Origin: Tribonema minus
Lineage: Eukaryota > Sar > Xanthophyceae > Tribonematales > Tribonemataceae
NCBI GenBank assembly: GCA_017506865.1
Contig: JAFCMP010000212.1
Coordinates: 558,001-622,000, forward strand
Length of the DNA: 64,000 nt
Direction of reading: 5' to 3'
Shown piece by piece: positions 35,467 through 48,400 of this stretch (position 1 is the stretch's first letter; every line of letters begins with the position of its first letter). The position numbers and the translations under genes are program-made. Under the pieces are notes generated by a model, which did not search any database, had not been told where the DNA came from, and saw only the letters and a list, made by a program, of their open reading frames with translations.

Positions 35467-37053
35467 GTGAGCTGATTGTGCACAGCAGATGCTTGTCCCT
35501 CACAAGTACCGTCGCTCGCTAGGGCAGCCGCTGGTGCTGACGAAGCTGACGACGCCGCTGATTCCTTTTGTGAGTGGTTGGTGAGCTGGCTGGTACTACA
35601 TGCAGTTCACACTTTCGCCACCGCAATGATTGTGAAAGTATGCTGTCCGTAACTCTTGGGACAAGCGGCACCGACTGCGCATTTCTGTCACACTGCACAC
35701 CATAATGCACATATGTGCATTTGCATGGCTTGTTAATGCCGCTCAACTTGGGTGCTGTGTCTGTACTGCGGCCTTCAAGTTGATGGCTTCGGCGTGTGCC
35801 CTGTACCACAATGTTTCATGTGCTGCAACCATCTCATGCATAGCGCCATCGTCCAAAGCATACGTTACTGCCTGCATCATCTAAGTCCCCCCCCCCCCGA
35901 CCGGCTTTCATGTTTATTGAATTGACTTTTAAAAGTTTTTAAATTGCTTTTCGCACGTGGCATGCACTGTGGCACAGATCCTATTTCATCGAGAAGCACA
36001 GGCATCTCGCCTGTAGCCGTTCCGTTGCACCAGTATCATCTTCTTCCGTGAATTTCAATGAGTGGATCCGATCTTTCCTTTTATCCTGCCATTGCTGGTA
36101 GCCATCTGGTGTGGTCGGTACGTGCACGCGTAGACGTGACCTGCTCCAAAGTCAGTGCTTTTACACTTTTGTGAAGTGAGAAGCTCGTTTGGTAGTGCTG
36201 CGAGACCTTTTTCCTCTGCACTGAAAAGGGTACATCAGTACTGAGTGTCCCATGGTTCAAGCTGTCAGACACTGTCAGTATCCAGCCGCGATTCAAACGT
36301 CGTGTCAATTTCACTGCCGCCCTCCGCTGCAAGCATTCTCGCATTGCTGTCATCAGTACCTGCTGTGATGAAGGTACGAGCGACTGCCAGGTGCCCGTGC
36401 CGAGCAGTATAACATATTATGTGAGTGCGCTCCATCCATCATGCTGGTCCAATAGGTGGAGGAACTGAGGACAATGTCATGCTGCCTGTTCGATGTGGCA
36501 GCAGACTTGCAATGCCCAAGTGTCGCCTGTCAACGACTGCTGCCCATGTCGGCAAGAGACTGATTTGTGGTCATGCTACCTTAACGGTGGACTGACACGT
36601 GGCACTCGCTTCCCTTCTCAAGGTCCCTTGGCTGGTTCCTGGTTTTGGCTCTGTTGTGCCAAATTGCTGAAAACTTTGAGAGCTTACAATCCGCTCAATT
36701 TCAACTCCACGTCCGTACCTCGCTAATCATATCGCGTCAATGTTCGTGTGTACAATGTGGCTAATTATTGTGCGCGTGAAGCAGGCTGTTTTGCGCGTGA
36801 TGCTTGGCATGTCCTCCTAGCACTGCCGATTCTGGCATTCGTTTGCAGCAGTGCCTGGAGCATGAAGGGCGGACTGTGTGCAGTATCTGTAGCGGAGTGG
36901 TGCGTAGTGCTGACCCTGCGCCGGTGTTCAACGCATGCAACTGCTGCAAACTATAGCAAGAAAGTAAAATGTGTCATAGTACTAATCTCTTAGTAATACC
37001 ATTCACTTGCGACTCGTTGCCCTTCGGCTACAGAAAGTACCCCCACGGCCACC
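35467..37053. other. Spacer upstream of the DUF288 gene
   Basis: No gene recognised. It contains a C-run at about 35,887-35,898. The segment just upstream of 37,054 should hold the promoter of the DUF288 gene; no clear TATA box is seen. Confidence 0.3.
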
Positions 37054-40000
37054 ATGCGCGGCTTCTTCTGGGCCCAGGAGACAAGACACAGGAGGGCTTC
37101 AACAGCTTGCATCCTCCTTGCAATGCTGGGATGCATGGACGCTGAGCCTGGCGTATCGTTCACTGGCGCCTCGTCAAGTGCCGTGTTCCATGGCGGTACA
37201 GTGAGAGTGTTTCCAGAAGCGAACATCTCATTTGATGCAACAGAGCACACCAGCTGTAATGTTCCCGGAGGACCTGGAGAAGATGAACAGCACGCAAGCC
37301 CGCTTCTCTCTGCCCTGCACGAGTACCCTTGGTACCGTGACGCCACATGCACCCGCTGGGCAGTTGTCACCACAATATTTGCGCCCACTGCTGCCACCAA
37401 GGCAGTTGATCAATGGGGGCCCAACTGGTATCTGCTAGTCATCGCTGATAAAGCGGGCCCTGATGCGGCAGAGTACCCGCTTGAGCGCGGCATATACGTG
37501 TCCGTTGAGGTGCAGCAGAGCCTTGCTAAGGCTTCCCCTCTTATTGCGGCGCTCCCATGGAACCACTTTGGGATCAAGAATGTGGGCTACCTAATTGCTG
37601 CGTTGCATGGAGCGGAAGTCGTGTGGGATTTCGATGACGACAACGTCCTCAATGCGGCAAAGGCAGCTGGCCCTCTGGCGTGGGTGCTGAATAGCGAGAG
37701 CGGTATCATCCCTGCAGCACGGAAGTGCAGAGGGCCAGGGGCGGCTTTTAACCCTTATCCCAGCATGGGTGCGACGGAGTCGCCATGCTGGCCTCGCGGG
37801 TTCCCACTCCAGGACATCAAGTCAGAAGCAGCAAGTGAGCTGGCATGTGGGCACAGTGCGGCAAGCATTGAGGTGAGGCCAATGTGATGGATAATTTAGC
37901 CACACTCCTCCTTGCCGTTGCATGAGTGTTGGTTCAAGTGGTGAGATGATGTTGTGACCACTGCATGTTCCAGGGCATCTTTTTAGTAGAGTGTGTTTCT
38001 AATAGCTTAGGTGATTGACATGGAGAACATGATAAAGATAGCAGCGCGTGTATCGATACTCATACGCACTGACTCACAATGTCATGCGAAAATGTGCAGA
38101 GCACTGCCAGGAGCCTGACATAAGATCTGGTTTAGATGCACTCAATGGCTAGAGTTGTTTGATCACACCAATGCAACCTTTTGCAGCAAAACCTCTTTGG
38201 TATCATGGATACGTGTTTGTAATAGCTATAGCGAGCAAGCTTGTTCAACACCTTGTTGCAGTAGGCCCCAGCGGCACCGTGGTACGGCCAGCACCGAAAC
38301 ACAATACATGCAGGGTGAACCATTTAGCGCTATGCATAATGATCCCAATGACACACACAAGAATCAAGTTGAACCACACAACATATTATATACCTCAAAA
38401 GAACAGGAATATTGAAAGTTGCACGTCCAATGCAGCGTGCAGAGCACAACTCTGGACACACTGCAGACGCAGGCAGTTGGCCAGGTTCATGCAGGGACAG
38501 CGACTGTCTACCACAACCAGTCTTTTTGACGTCATGATTGTTGCGCCGTGCATGTGTCACTCTGTCCCCGGACAGGCCCTCATGACGATTGAGGAAGGGC
38601 ATAAACTTGGCCATCTACCCATATTACAAGTAATGGTAACCTCTGCACCCAATGGCATCACGAATAGACTTCTTTTGCCTGGATTATTACTGCTGCTGTG
38701 CTCTCTCAATGCTCACACCACCCACACATTCAATTTGTCACGTAAACGTTTAATGATGTGGTGATTTGGCCAAGTTCAAGCTGGGAGGGCAGCACAGTCA
38801 TCGCAACTGACAAGTATCCTGGCCGTGATGCTGTGAGAGGAAGCAGATTATCTCTTGCATGAGGCAATTGCCAACATGTGCGCACTTGATCTCCGCTTCT
38901 ACGCTGTCTGCCCATAATTTGGTAGTACCCCCTGCCTGGACCTTTGAGTATGGTAGCAGCGCCGCTGCATCCTCTCCTCTGCTGAACAGTAGAAGGAGTG
39001 CGGCACATCCAACCCCTGCACAACTCCAGCCGCTCCTGCTGCTTGCTGCAGCACAGCGGCGCTGCTGCAGCCATCACTGCTGGTGCAGCAGCTGCAGCTG
39101 CTACTGCCGCTGCTGCCCCCTCGGCAGCAGCGAACTTTGAACGGCGAAGTGGACGAATTTTCTGTAAGCAGCGACACAGTGGAGGATGAGCAAGAGGTAT
39201 ACATGTAGTACATCAAGTGCAAGTTTTGCGACAAGCACTTGTCTGCAAGCAACCCCGCACGCACAACTGCTGAGCACATCCACAGCAGTGAATATAACCT
39301 GAAGCTGCGACGGGTGTGGAGTCGGGCGGCACTAAGCGCTGCAAGGTGGGCGTCACTTAGCATCAGTTGCAGGCATCTGTGCCTCTGATGTCATGTGCAA
39401 TGGCAGAGTTACTCAAGGGCAGTATTTTTTTTTGGCAACCCGAGTTTTGAGTACTACTAGCCTGAGGGCACCCCGGTATCATGCCTGTCGTGCACGAGGC
39501 CCTTAATCCCTTGGGGGCAGTTCGGGGGTCAACCAGTTGCCAAGTAACTTCATGTTAATGAAACTTCTCAAGAACGGATATGACACAAGTCTGGGAAATG
39601 GGCATACTTTAATTTCAGGTTGATGTTGGACTAGGCTTAGCGTACATACATCATTTTACGATGATTTCGGCACATACGATATACGGGTGAAGGTACAGGT
39701 TCACGATTATGGTTGATACAGCGAGAACGGTTGTGCAATCACAGGTACAGCTACCATCACAGAAACCGTATGGTATGTGTACAGCCTAAGGATTTTATTT
39801 TGAACAACCTGCAATTCGGTAACCCTATTGGTAGCTACTATTATATCTCATTTTCAGCCCCTTGTCACCTGCTTGCTGCTGCTGCGGCATTGCAGCTGCA
39901 GTGCACGTTTGACACCGCTGCTGCTGCTGCTGCTGCTGCATCTGCTGCGTGGTCCCACTGCTACAGCTGCTGCTGCAGTTGCTGCCTGTGCCATGGCACC

Positions 40001-41076
40001 AGCATCACCTACTGAAGGCGCTGTTATTCCCGCATAAACTCTACATTATGCAGTCATCCTTTTTCTGCTAACCCCCTTATTTAAAGTACCGTTTCGGTGA
40101 TAATCAAGCCCACAGAGGCGAGGTGTCTGTGAGTTCCTGCTTTCACAAATGATTATTGCAGCCCCACCTGTTTTGGTGCTCACAAAATGCCCCTTCCTCT
40201 TCCTTTCCAGCCAGCATGCACTGCATTCTCTATTGCAACAACACACTGACAGTGTTCGGATCCCACATTCAACACCAACTGCTGGTGTTTGCCGGACATA
40301 CTGAACTGGCCTTCCAGTGCACTAACTTAACTGCACAGCATACTGCCCCATTTGACTTTCTGCACCTTACACAATGATCAGATGGCCTACAGGCAGCGCC
40401 ACTACGCTATCGCACACCGTCGTGCCTCCTGCCCCAGTATTTGGAGTGTGTCTAACAACTTCAAGGTTTCCACGAAATTATTGTACATCTCACACTCAAT
40501 ACCACGCCTGGTAGTGAAGGCTGGCGAGGCATGCCAATCACGCCCTAACATTACTGCCGCACCGCATGTTTTGTGCAAGCTCACAGAAAGGGCACACCAC
40601 ACCCCTCTTTTGCGCCAACAAATCTGTTTTTCACTTGCCCCATGGGCTTAATCATTGATAGTACAGTACTTGCTTGTTAGGCTTTATGGTGTCATTGGCA
40701 GGCTCATGCCTGCAGACCGTGCCAACCTAGCCAGAGTTACTTTCCTAATAGACTATCTCTGAGTCTCCCTTGATTTCTTGTCCTGGACCATTGCAATCAA
40801 TCAGCGCGCATCAGCCTGTCGTTCTCTTGTCTTGCTGCATGCTACACAGGCGAATGTCACAAGTAAGGTGGCTGTGCTGCAGGCGCTGGCTGGACATGAT
40901 CCGGATGTGGACGCTATCTATCGCCTCACCCAGCCTCTGCCGCTATACTTCAACTTTGAGCCGGAGAAGATCTTGCTGGTCTCGCGGCGCACCCTTTCCC
41001 CATACAACGCTCAAGCCACACTGCACTTCAAGGCAGGGCTATTCGCGATGCTTCTCCCAGTAACCGTCCATGGCAG
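37054..41076 (+). CDS. STELLO/DUF288-type Golgi glycosyltransferase-like protein, exons 1-2, 3'-incomplete
   Basis: Exon 1 is 37054-37872 (273 codons, start in a strong GCCACCATGC context). Exon 2 is 40850-41076, joined phase 0 (GAG|GTGAGG ... CTACACAG|GCG). Exon 2 ends in phase 2 at GGCAG|GTGAGG. The N-terminus is hydrophobic (STACILLAMLGCM, about residues 22-34), a signal peptide or anchor. The DUF288 signature follows: RWAVVTTIFAPT, NWYLLVIADK, LPWNHFGIKNVGYLIAALHG and VVWDFDDDNVL, then in exon 2 HDPDVDAIYRLTQPLP and PYNAQATLHFKAG...LLPVTVHGR. Plant STELLO proteins act in the Golgi on cellulose-synthase assembly; a matrix-polysaccharide role here is inference. The next conserved part of the family (an aromatic segment after VHGR) was not found before 44.4 kb. 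The gene is therefore truncated, interrupted, or has a very distant exon. Intron 1 is 3.0 kb. Confidence 0.7.
37873..40849. other. Intron 1 of the DUF288 gene
   Basis: A 3-kb interval between well-matched exon ends. It holds a possible BED-type transposase relic (39,130-39,363) and a CTG microsatellite near 39,917-39,945, but no exon of the host gene that I can recognise. Confidence 0.4.
39130..39363 (+). pseudogene. Possible BED zinc-finger (hAT-like) transposase relic
   Basis: A plus frame from about 39,148 reads acidic sequence (VSSDTVEDEQEVYM), a TAG at 39,208, then YIKCKFCDKHLSASNPARTT and AEHIHSSEYN. The CxxC spacing with two downstream His residues resembles BED fingers at the N-terminus of hAT-type transposases. 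Only this short module is visible and it has an in-frame stop. Related domesticated zinc-finger proteins are an alternative. Confidence 0.35.
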
Positions 41077-44000
41077 GTGAGGCTTGGAATATATGCGTTC
41101 AGCATGTGCATGCTGCCTTGGTGTCTCATCTATATCAATGACTTACATGTGGTTACCCTGCTACTGGTAGCATTTTGCTTCCGTGATTGCGTAATCCAAT
41201 GCATGTACCTCTGTACGTCAGCTGAGGTAGTTGTGCATAGCTTTAAGCAATTTTTGTTGTTGCATCATTGTTGTTGCATCATGAAAGCGAGTTCCCAGAG
41301 GCCTCATTGTCGCAGCCTGAGATCAGACCAAGATGGTGCAGGCAGACTGAAACAGGTCGGCCCTCAGCGTCGAGATGAAGGTTGCACCATCACGTAGAAT
41401 TCATCTTGACGGACCGAGCCTGCCAGTGGTTCACATGTTGGGTGAATAACTTCTCTGTATGAATCAGATATGAATCGGAAGTTTGTGTGCTACTTCTTTT
41501 GAGCTGAAAATTTGAACTTCTGCTGCAGCCGCACGTGCTTGAAGTAACTTTGATACTTGAATGTGAAGTTGCAAACGAACTTTTGGATCAATTGGAAAGT
41601 AACTTCAACCCACATATGCAGCCAATGAAGACCTACAAAATCAGCATACTTCATCTGCATTAGCAAACCTCATGGGTATCATAACGGCAAACTGTCTTCA
41701 AAGTGTCTGCAGCAGCTGCGCAATCCTGGCCTGATCTACGCTTAGCCTAGTGGAGGCCTCCGGGCGCGGGTGAGCGACGGCAGCCCCCTTCTAACACTAG
41801 CAATCAACCAACAAAACACCATGCAGTTGTAATCCTAAGCTCACGATCATTAAAACTACAGTGATGGCACCATCATGCGTGCGTGCATGGTTATGTGGAA
41901 ACATGTGCTGTACTGATGTGTTCTTGCTTTACTGACGTGTTCCATAGTTGTACATGGCAGCAAAACCATTCCATCTCTCCCTGTTGTCCTCACACATGAG
42001 CGACCGATCAACTATGAACTATGCGTATTATGCCACAGAAGCTTGGTGTAAAGCTAAGTGATTGAATGTGATGCTTGCCCCAGAGCCTCTGGGCACGCTG
42101 CTGTGAGATGTACTCCCGAGTATGACCTGACCCTGCTTCATGAATTCAAATGTTTGCCCATTGTCAACAGTGACAGAATACAAAGTGTAATTGCTTGCAG
42201 CCTAGTGCTGGAGCGACTGCGCTCCTGGTGCCGCTGCTGTCAATTCTTCTTCTGCTGCTGCTTTTGGTGGTGATTCATAGCCATCAAAGGGGATAAATCG
42301 CTGCAGCAGCTGTGGCATGGTTTCAAGCGGAGTGCTTTAGACTTAGTGCATAGCTCCATCATGTAGTTTGTGGATTTCATAAAGTTGGCAGCAAGGTTGA
42401 CAAGGTGGGACGCCCGTAATGAGGGACATACAACCTGCCTGTACAAAACGCAAATAGGCAGGTATCTCTTGTGATCACACCCTTGTTGCATCTTTACAGT
42501 GTGCATGCCTATTAGTCACTAATGACACAGGTGTTCCCTGATGGACAGCCATGCCAGTCGAATTCACATGCTGAATGCAGCAAGGCAATTATTACAGTTG
42601 AAATGCTGTTTCATGTGGCCAAAAGTTGCAACGGGTAAGTTGGAATAAATTCAAGTTAGTGTTATCATACAACTGGAAGCCCTTGTTCACCCCCAGCATG
42701 GCCAATTTCATGTGCAAAGCTGCAATCAGAATGTGTCGAAACTGTTGCATAACATCAGTATCATGTGAGTGTTTGCTTTATAGTAACTTGCTATCCGATT
42801 TGTCATCTTGATGACCAGGTTTGCTTGGTGACTGTCAAATGGTTGATGTTCTCAGTCTGGTCATGAATGATATGGCGCTTGACAATGTACCCAGCGGCCT
42901 AGTGCTCTTAGCTGACAAAGGTCAGAAGCAGAATGTGGAGCTTCACACACGTTGTTACATCTCTGTGAACGAGAACACATACTATTAGGTCACTCAGCAG
43001 AAGCAGAGTGGGAAGCCTTTTAAAAAAGCCAGGTAACCCTTCTTTCCTGACTATATAAGAGAATTGATTTATCGTACAATTACCAGGATGCTTATTTGCT
43101 CATACAGGTACAGAGATGCACTGCATAATGTCGTACAGGTACCAAGGTGCTTTGCATCGACTCGTCGCACCACCTGGTGAGGCACAGGTACCTAGTAGAT
43201 ATGTCGCATCAACAACACCTGGGCGCCGACTGTTGATCATTTGGCACTATTGATCATTTGGTAGACAGAGTGAAAGACACCCTACTGACAGTCTGTATAG
43301 GCTGCCTTGGCGACTGAATCCCATGTCCTTGCTATATCAATACTATAGTAGCCCTGATGGCTACCAAGATCACCTACCGTAATTTTAGTACAGTAGACTC
43401 AGAGTCTCAATACCTCCCGCGTCTGGGTGAACAGACGAGCTCATGCACAGGAGGGGGTTTACCATGCAGGGGAGCTGAAGGTTGCACAACGCGCGTTGAC
43501 GACCTGGTTACTGTCATACGCCTGCAAAAAGCCCGGACTAATTGCCAGGCAGGGGCTGTTTGCCAATGGCACCTCTCATACTCAGTTTGGCAAATAATAG
43601 CACATGGCCTGTCAGCACCCTCTGCATGATCCGAGTTACAGTAACTATGCTGCACCAATATCGCTTGTGCATCAAGACGGATGGACCTCTCAGACGCATG
43701 CATTACAAGCCGATAAATTTAAAGCTGCAAATTTCAAACAGCTACAACAGTGAGATTCAAGTTGCGCGATCGACACCACAGAATACAGTCTGTCAGCGAG
43801 GTCTCCTTGTACTAGTAGTATTGGCGGAATTTCAAACTTTAACAGCGCTGTCTCACGTTACTATTACTAGATTGAGGATTAAATCATGATTTTTGGACAC
43901 CTTGTACACAATACGACTATGACATGAGTACAATTCAGGGCAGCCTATGGGCGCATGTGCTGACATGCTACGTGAGGTAAATTAAACCTATGTACTTTAA

Positions 44001-44429
44001 GGTACTTGGTACTACCCATAAACACACGTTATTAATAGTAGTATGACCTGCGCATACGATGTCATGACCAAAACATTGTTTGGCAAATTTTGATGACCCG
44101 TACGTAAATTATCAATGATATGCGGGGGAAGTTGAAAGCCCACGGTGGTATTTGCCCCCCTTAATGCTGCGTTATGATTATGGTGCCCCAGGTCCCTGAG
44201 CCAGCGGCACGCGGGCGTGGAAGGTAGGACACCGGTAGTTGACGGCCTGTCTCAGTGCGAGGTGTCAAATCTGACAATAACTTTTCAACAAGTGACTCAG
44301 AGTCATCTTGCTGAATGTCAATCAACAAACACCACGAATTTAACATACAGGCTGTCGCCTGTGCTGATCAAAATAAAGAGAGATCCAGCCTTTTTAAAAG
44401 TCTAAATAATTGGCATCAGCTGTTGGCCG
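41077..44429. other. Gene-poor interval before the retroelement
   Basis: No convincing exon of the DUF288 gene or of another gene was found. A fragment near 43,374-43,490 resembles the 57.3-58.1 kb inverted-repeat element (CTACCGTAATTTTAGTAC, and TTACCATGCAGGGGAG at 43,459 as at 58,026). Confidence 0.4.
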
Positions 44430-44433
44430 CCTG

Positions 44434-44647
44434 TGATGTGCTTGCACTGCACGTGAGCACTGACAAACAGAGCAGACAGCACACTGACACTCACAGCAGC
44501 ACTCGAGCAAGTGTGTGTGTGTTATCAGGCTATCGCTCACTCCGAAGTGATCGCCAACCTCAACTTTTGTAACTGTCAAGAACTGTCTCGGAACGGCCCT
44601 TGAAGAACAGACCGTTGAAACAGGTGACACAACCCAGTGTCACCACA
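44434..44647 (-). repeat. 3' LTR (214 bp)
   Basis: Plus-strand start TGATGTGCTTGCACTG and end CACCACA. It is identical over its whole length to 55701-55914. An inverted repeat GGTGACAC-6 nt-GTGTCACC lies at 44623-44644, next to the outer U3 end. Confidence 0.95.
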
Positions 44648-44664
44648 GTCACCCCCCCTAGGGC
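44648..44664 (-). promoter_or_regulatory. Polypurine tract of the retroelement
   Basis: On the minus strand a purine run (CTAGGGGGGGTGAC) directly precedes the 3' LTR. This is the expected place for plus-strand DNA priming. Confidence 0.6.
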
Positions 44665-44822
44665 TTTGCTAAGCCCGACGACAGGGAAGCAACCATGACT
44701 TCACTATGTGTATCCACAACACAACACAAGTGCAAGACTTGCACACAGCCCATATGCTAACTGTCTCTCACCCAGCGCACATATGCTATGCACGACTATC
44801 ACATGCAAAGTTGAACATTACA

Positions 44823-45460
44823 CTACTGCACTGCGTTGCCCTCAAGCGCATTGACCTGCGCCCTGCTGCCACACAGAAACCATGTGCCCTGCGGTGACGT
44901 AGGCGCAGTGCCATACGTGTCAGCACTAAGCGGCAGTACCGAGTACTTGCCCTCAGCAACCCAGAACACCCTGAGACGCGGTGCCTGCTTGCGTGTGCGG
45001 CTAGCGGATTGGACTACGCCCACGACCTCACCCTCATGCCACTGTGTGTACACTGCGCCGTCAGAAGTAGTCATTTGATAGGCTACCATGATCTGCATAC
45101 CCCTGACAGCAGTGCTCAGCAATATGCTGCTACTGGGTGCCGACATGACAACATGCGCACCGGGCGCGAGCTCGTATGACCCCCGCCCACACACAGCTAA
45201 GACGCCTCCGATGCCGCGCTGCTTCTCTGCCTTGCGCAGCTCCCTCCTGACGACCTCCGTGCCGGCGCCGTCGATCGCGAAGTCATCGCGTAAGTCGGCG
45301 GCGCGGCTCAGCGTAGTCCAGTACTCGTGCAGCGCCGTAGGGCACGCGTCCATGTTGAATGCGTCCTCCCAAGAGTTGGCAACGTTGCCCTCCCAGCGCA
45401 CGAGGTACTGCAGGCGCTGCCCGCGGCCGCGCGCCTCCGCAACAAGGCGATGGCGGTCAC
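44823..45460 (-). CDS. Chromodomain and C-terminal extension of pol, out of frame with pol
   Basis: Minus-strand frame open upstream of the Met at 45401 reads RLQYLVRWEGN and then SWEDAFNM, the core of a chromodomain (the YLVKWxG..TWE pattern). Its N-terminal strand (GVEAVTAI) is encoded in the pol frame. The two halves are joined only if one base is gained or re-read near 45,449. Chromodomains at integrase C-termini steer chromoviruses to marked chromatin. After the chromodomain come about 150 residues ending at 44823. These include a WHEGEVVGVVQ...RVFWVAEGKYSVLPL stretch that could be a small SH3/Tudor-like barrel (weak). The break may be a recent mutation, a sequencing error in a GC-rich stretch, or a frameshift site. 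Confidence 0.6.
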
Positions 45461-48400
45461 GGCCTCCACGCCGTGACGCTCAGGGTCGGCGGTTACATCA
45501 TCGGCAGTGAGTGAGCCGGGCGATCGGCCATGCCAATGCTTGGCAAGCAGGTAGCGGGCAAAACCGGCCGGCAGTGTCCCGGGCGGCCCCTCGCTGTCGT
45601 CAGTGGGGTCACGGCACAGCTTGACCAGGTGGCGCGTGACGCGCGTGGGGCCCTCCGTCATGTCGATGACCAGTACACCGGACTGCACCGGCTTGTCGCC
45701 GAAGACGCTTGGGCCAACGGCGAGGACCCTATAGGGGCCCTGCCAGCGGTCGAGCAGCTTCTTGCTGAACAGCGTCCGAAGTGGCGTGCCGAACGTAGGT
45801 GAAGTCGGGTTGAGGTCGATGTCGCCGGCGGCAGCATGCGTGCGCGGCGCATGGTAGTACCACACGCGCTCGCCTGCCGCATAGTGTGTGCGCAAGCCAA
45901 AGGCGCGCGCGAGCGCCTCGTTGTCCCGCAGCACACGGGCGCGACGCAGCGCGTGTCGCTGCGCAGCAACATCGTGTGCGGCGCGCTGGCGCTGCGTAAG
46001 CTCCTGTACAAGCTCAGCTACGGAGGGGCTCGTGCCTGGGGGCGCTATGGGCTTCTGCAACCTGCCTAGAAGGAGATGTAAGGCGTAGTGGGCCTCCCGA
46101 CCGGTGGCAAGTAGGTATGGAGTCGCGCCGGTTGCGCGGTTGTGTTCCGTGTTGTGCGCAAAAGCAATATGAGGCAGCCAGTCTGGCCAATCCCCCGCTG
46201 CATTATTGACTGTCATTGCCAACATTTGTGCCAGCTCCTGCATGAACCGTTCGCACTTGCCGTTACACTCAGGGTGATATGCGGTAGTGCTCAGTTTGCG
46301 CGTACCCATCTGCTGATAGAATGCGCGTGCAAGGGCCGACATGAAAATGCTGCCTCTATCGCTCAGGAGTTTGGCAGGTGTGCCATGGAGTGTGCTGTGC
46401 TGGTTGACTAAGATGTGAGCCGTGCCAACAGAGTTGAAGTTGTCTGGGGTGATAGGATAACACCACACCCAGCCACTATATAAGTCCATGACTACAAGGA
46501 TGTAGGCGTGGCCGCGGTTACTGAGGGGCAGCGGGCCGAAATGGTCAATAGCAATGGTGTGAAAGGGGGAGGGGGGTCTCTCGCGCCAAACGAGGGGGTG
46601 GCGCGAGAGTTTACCAGTGTTCTTGTACGCCTGGCAAGGCCAGCAATGACTAACCCAGTAGCTGACTGTGCGCGTCCAACTGGGCCACCAGCAATGAGCA
46701 CGAACACGCTCTAAAGTGCGCTTAACGCCCTGATGGCCTGCCCATGCACTACCGTGAAAGGCATCTAGGACAAGGGCGCGCAAGGAACGGGGCACAACAA
46801 TCTGCGTGACGTTGGGGGTGTCAGGGGGGTTGCGCACTAGAAGCTGACTGCTGCCACAAGCGCGCAGAGTGCAGTGCTGCGCCCACTGCTTCACCTGCGT
46901 AACAAGCGCCGCGTCGTGAGGCAGCGCGCCGTCCGCCAAGAAGGCGTGTAGCGAGCCGAGCTGCTTATCCGCGCACTGCTCACGCTGCCAGTCACCGGGG
47001 GTAAGCCGCCCCAGCTCCTCATGGTGGGCAAACGCATCGCACGCCCCCGGAGCCACGCCCGCCGTCTCCGACATAGCAGCTATCTCCGCCATGCCGCCCC
47101 CTTGCAATGCGTCAACAATGAGCATGCAAACCTCCAAGTACTCGCCGGTTGCGAGCGCCTCAAGGCGGTGGGCATCAACGGCCTCCAGGCCGTATGCGTG
47201 CAGGAGCCGCTCGCGCGTCGCCTCGGCGGCGTCCGCGGCAGTTGCGGGAAGTGGATTGCGGCTTGGGCCGTCGGCGTTGCCGTGAGCGCTGCCCTTCTTG
47301 AACACCACATTGATGTTGAACGCTGAGAGGAACTCTGCCCAGCGCCCGCCGCGCGCGGTGCGCTCACGGATAGACTCCATGTACTGCAGGGCGCGGTGGT
47401 CGGTGTAGAGCGTGAAGGGGGTGCCCCATAGCATGTGGCGGAACTTCTTGATGCCGTTGACGATGGCGCCGGCCTCCAAGTCCGTGGTAGACCAGTTGCG
47501 CTCATTGGGCAGCGTCGCGCGGGAGGTGAAGGCGATGGGCTGCTCGACGCCGTTGGCGTCAGCCTGTGACAGCACAGCGCCGAAGCCCTCCTTGCAGGCG
47601 TCGGTGGCGAGGATGAAGGGGCGCGCGCCGCTGGCGGCAGCAGCGTAGTCGGGGTAGCGCATGACGGTATGCAGCGCCAAAGCCTCGTTGACGGCGCGCA
47701 TGGCGCGCCGCTGCTCGCTGCTGATGTTGAACTCCGCGCCTTTCGCCATTAGAGCGGTGAGAGGAGCCACTAGCTGAGCCATGCTGCGCACAAAGCGGCG
47801 ATAGCAGTTGGCGAGGCCTAGCCACGCACGTAGCTGCGAGAGGTTGCTGGGCTCAGGCATTTCGAGCAGGGCTTGAACCTTAGAAGGATCTGGCCTAATG
47901 CCATCTACGCCGACGATGTGGCCCAGAAACTTGACGTGTTTGCAGCCTATGTGGAGCTTGGCAGGGGCTAACTTCATACCGTGCTGATCAAAACGGGCAA
48001 AGACACCCTTAAGGTCGCTGAGGTGCTGATCAATGGATGAGCTGGACACTATGACGTCATCAATGTAGGGCTGCACGCGATTAAGGCCCGCGAGCACTGT
48101 CTGCATGAGGCGTGTAAAATGTCCAGGCGCACCGGCAGCGCCCTGGGGGCAGCGCAACCACTCATAGAGGCCGAACGAGGTCACCATAGCGGTGAGGGGG
48201 ATGGCATCAGGGCTGATGGCAGAGGTGAAGTAGCCGCTTGTGATGTCCATAGTGCTGAAGACAGAGGATCCACCAAGACTGTTGAGCAAGTCTTCAATGT
48301 TGGGGATGGGGATCTGAGGCACTATAGTCTGGGCGTTGAGCTTCTTGTAGTTAACAGTGATTCGTGCTGTGCCGTCTGGCTTGCGCACTGCCACTACAGG

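Noticed and set aside
38159..38764. 201-codon plus-strand frame
   Set aside because: No family resemblance and no coding-like composition. It lies in the DUF288 intron.
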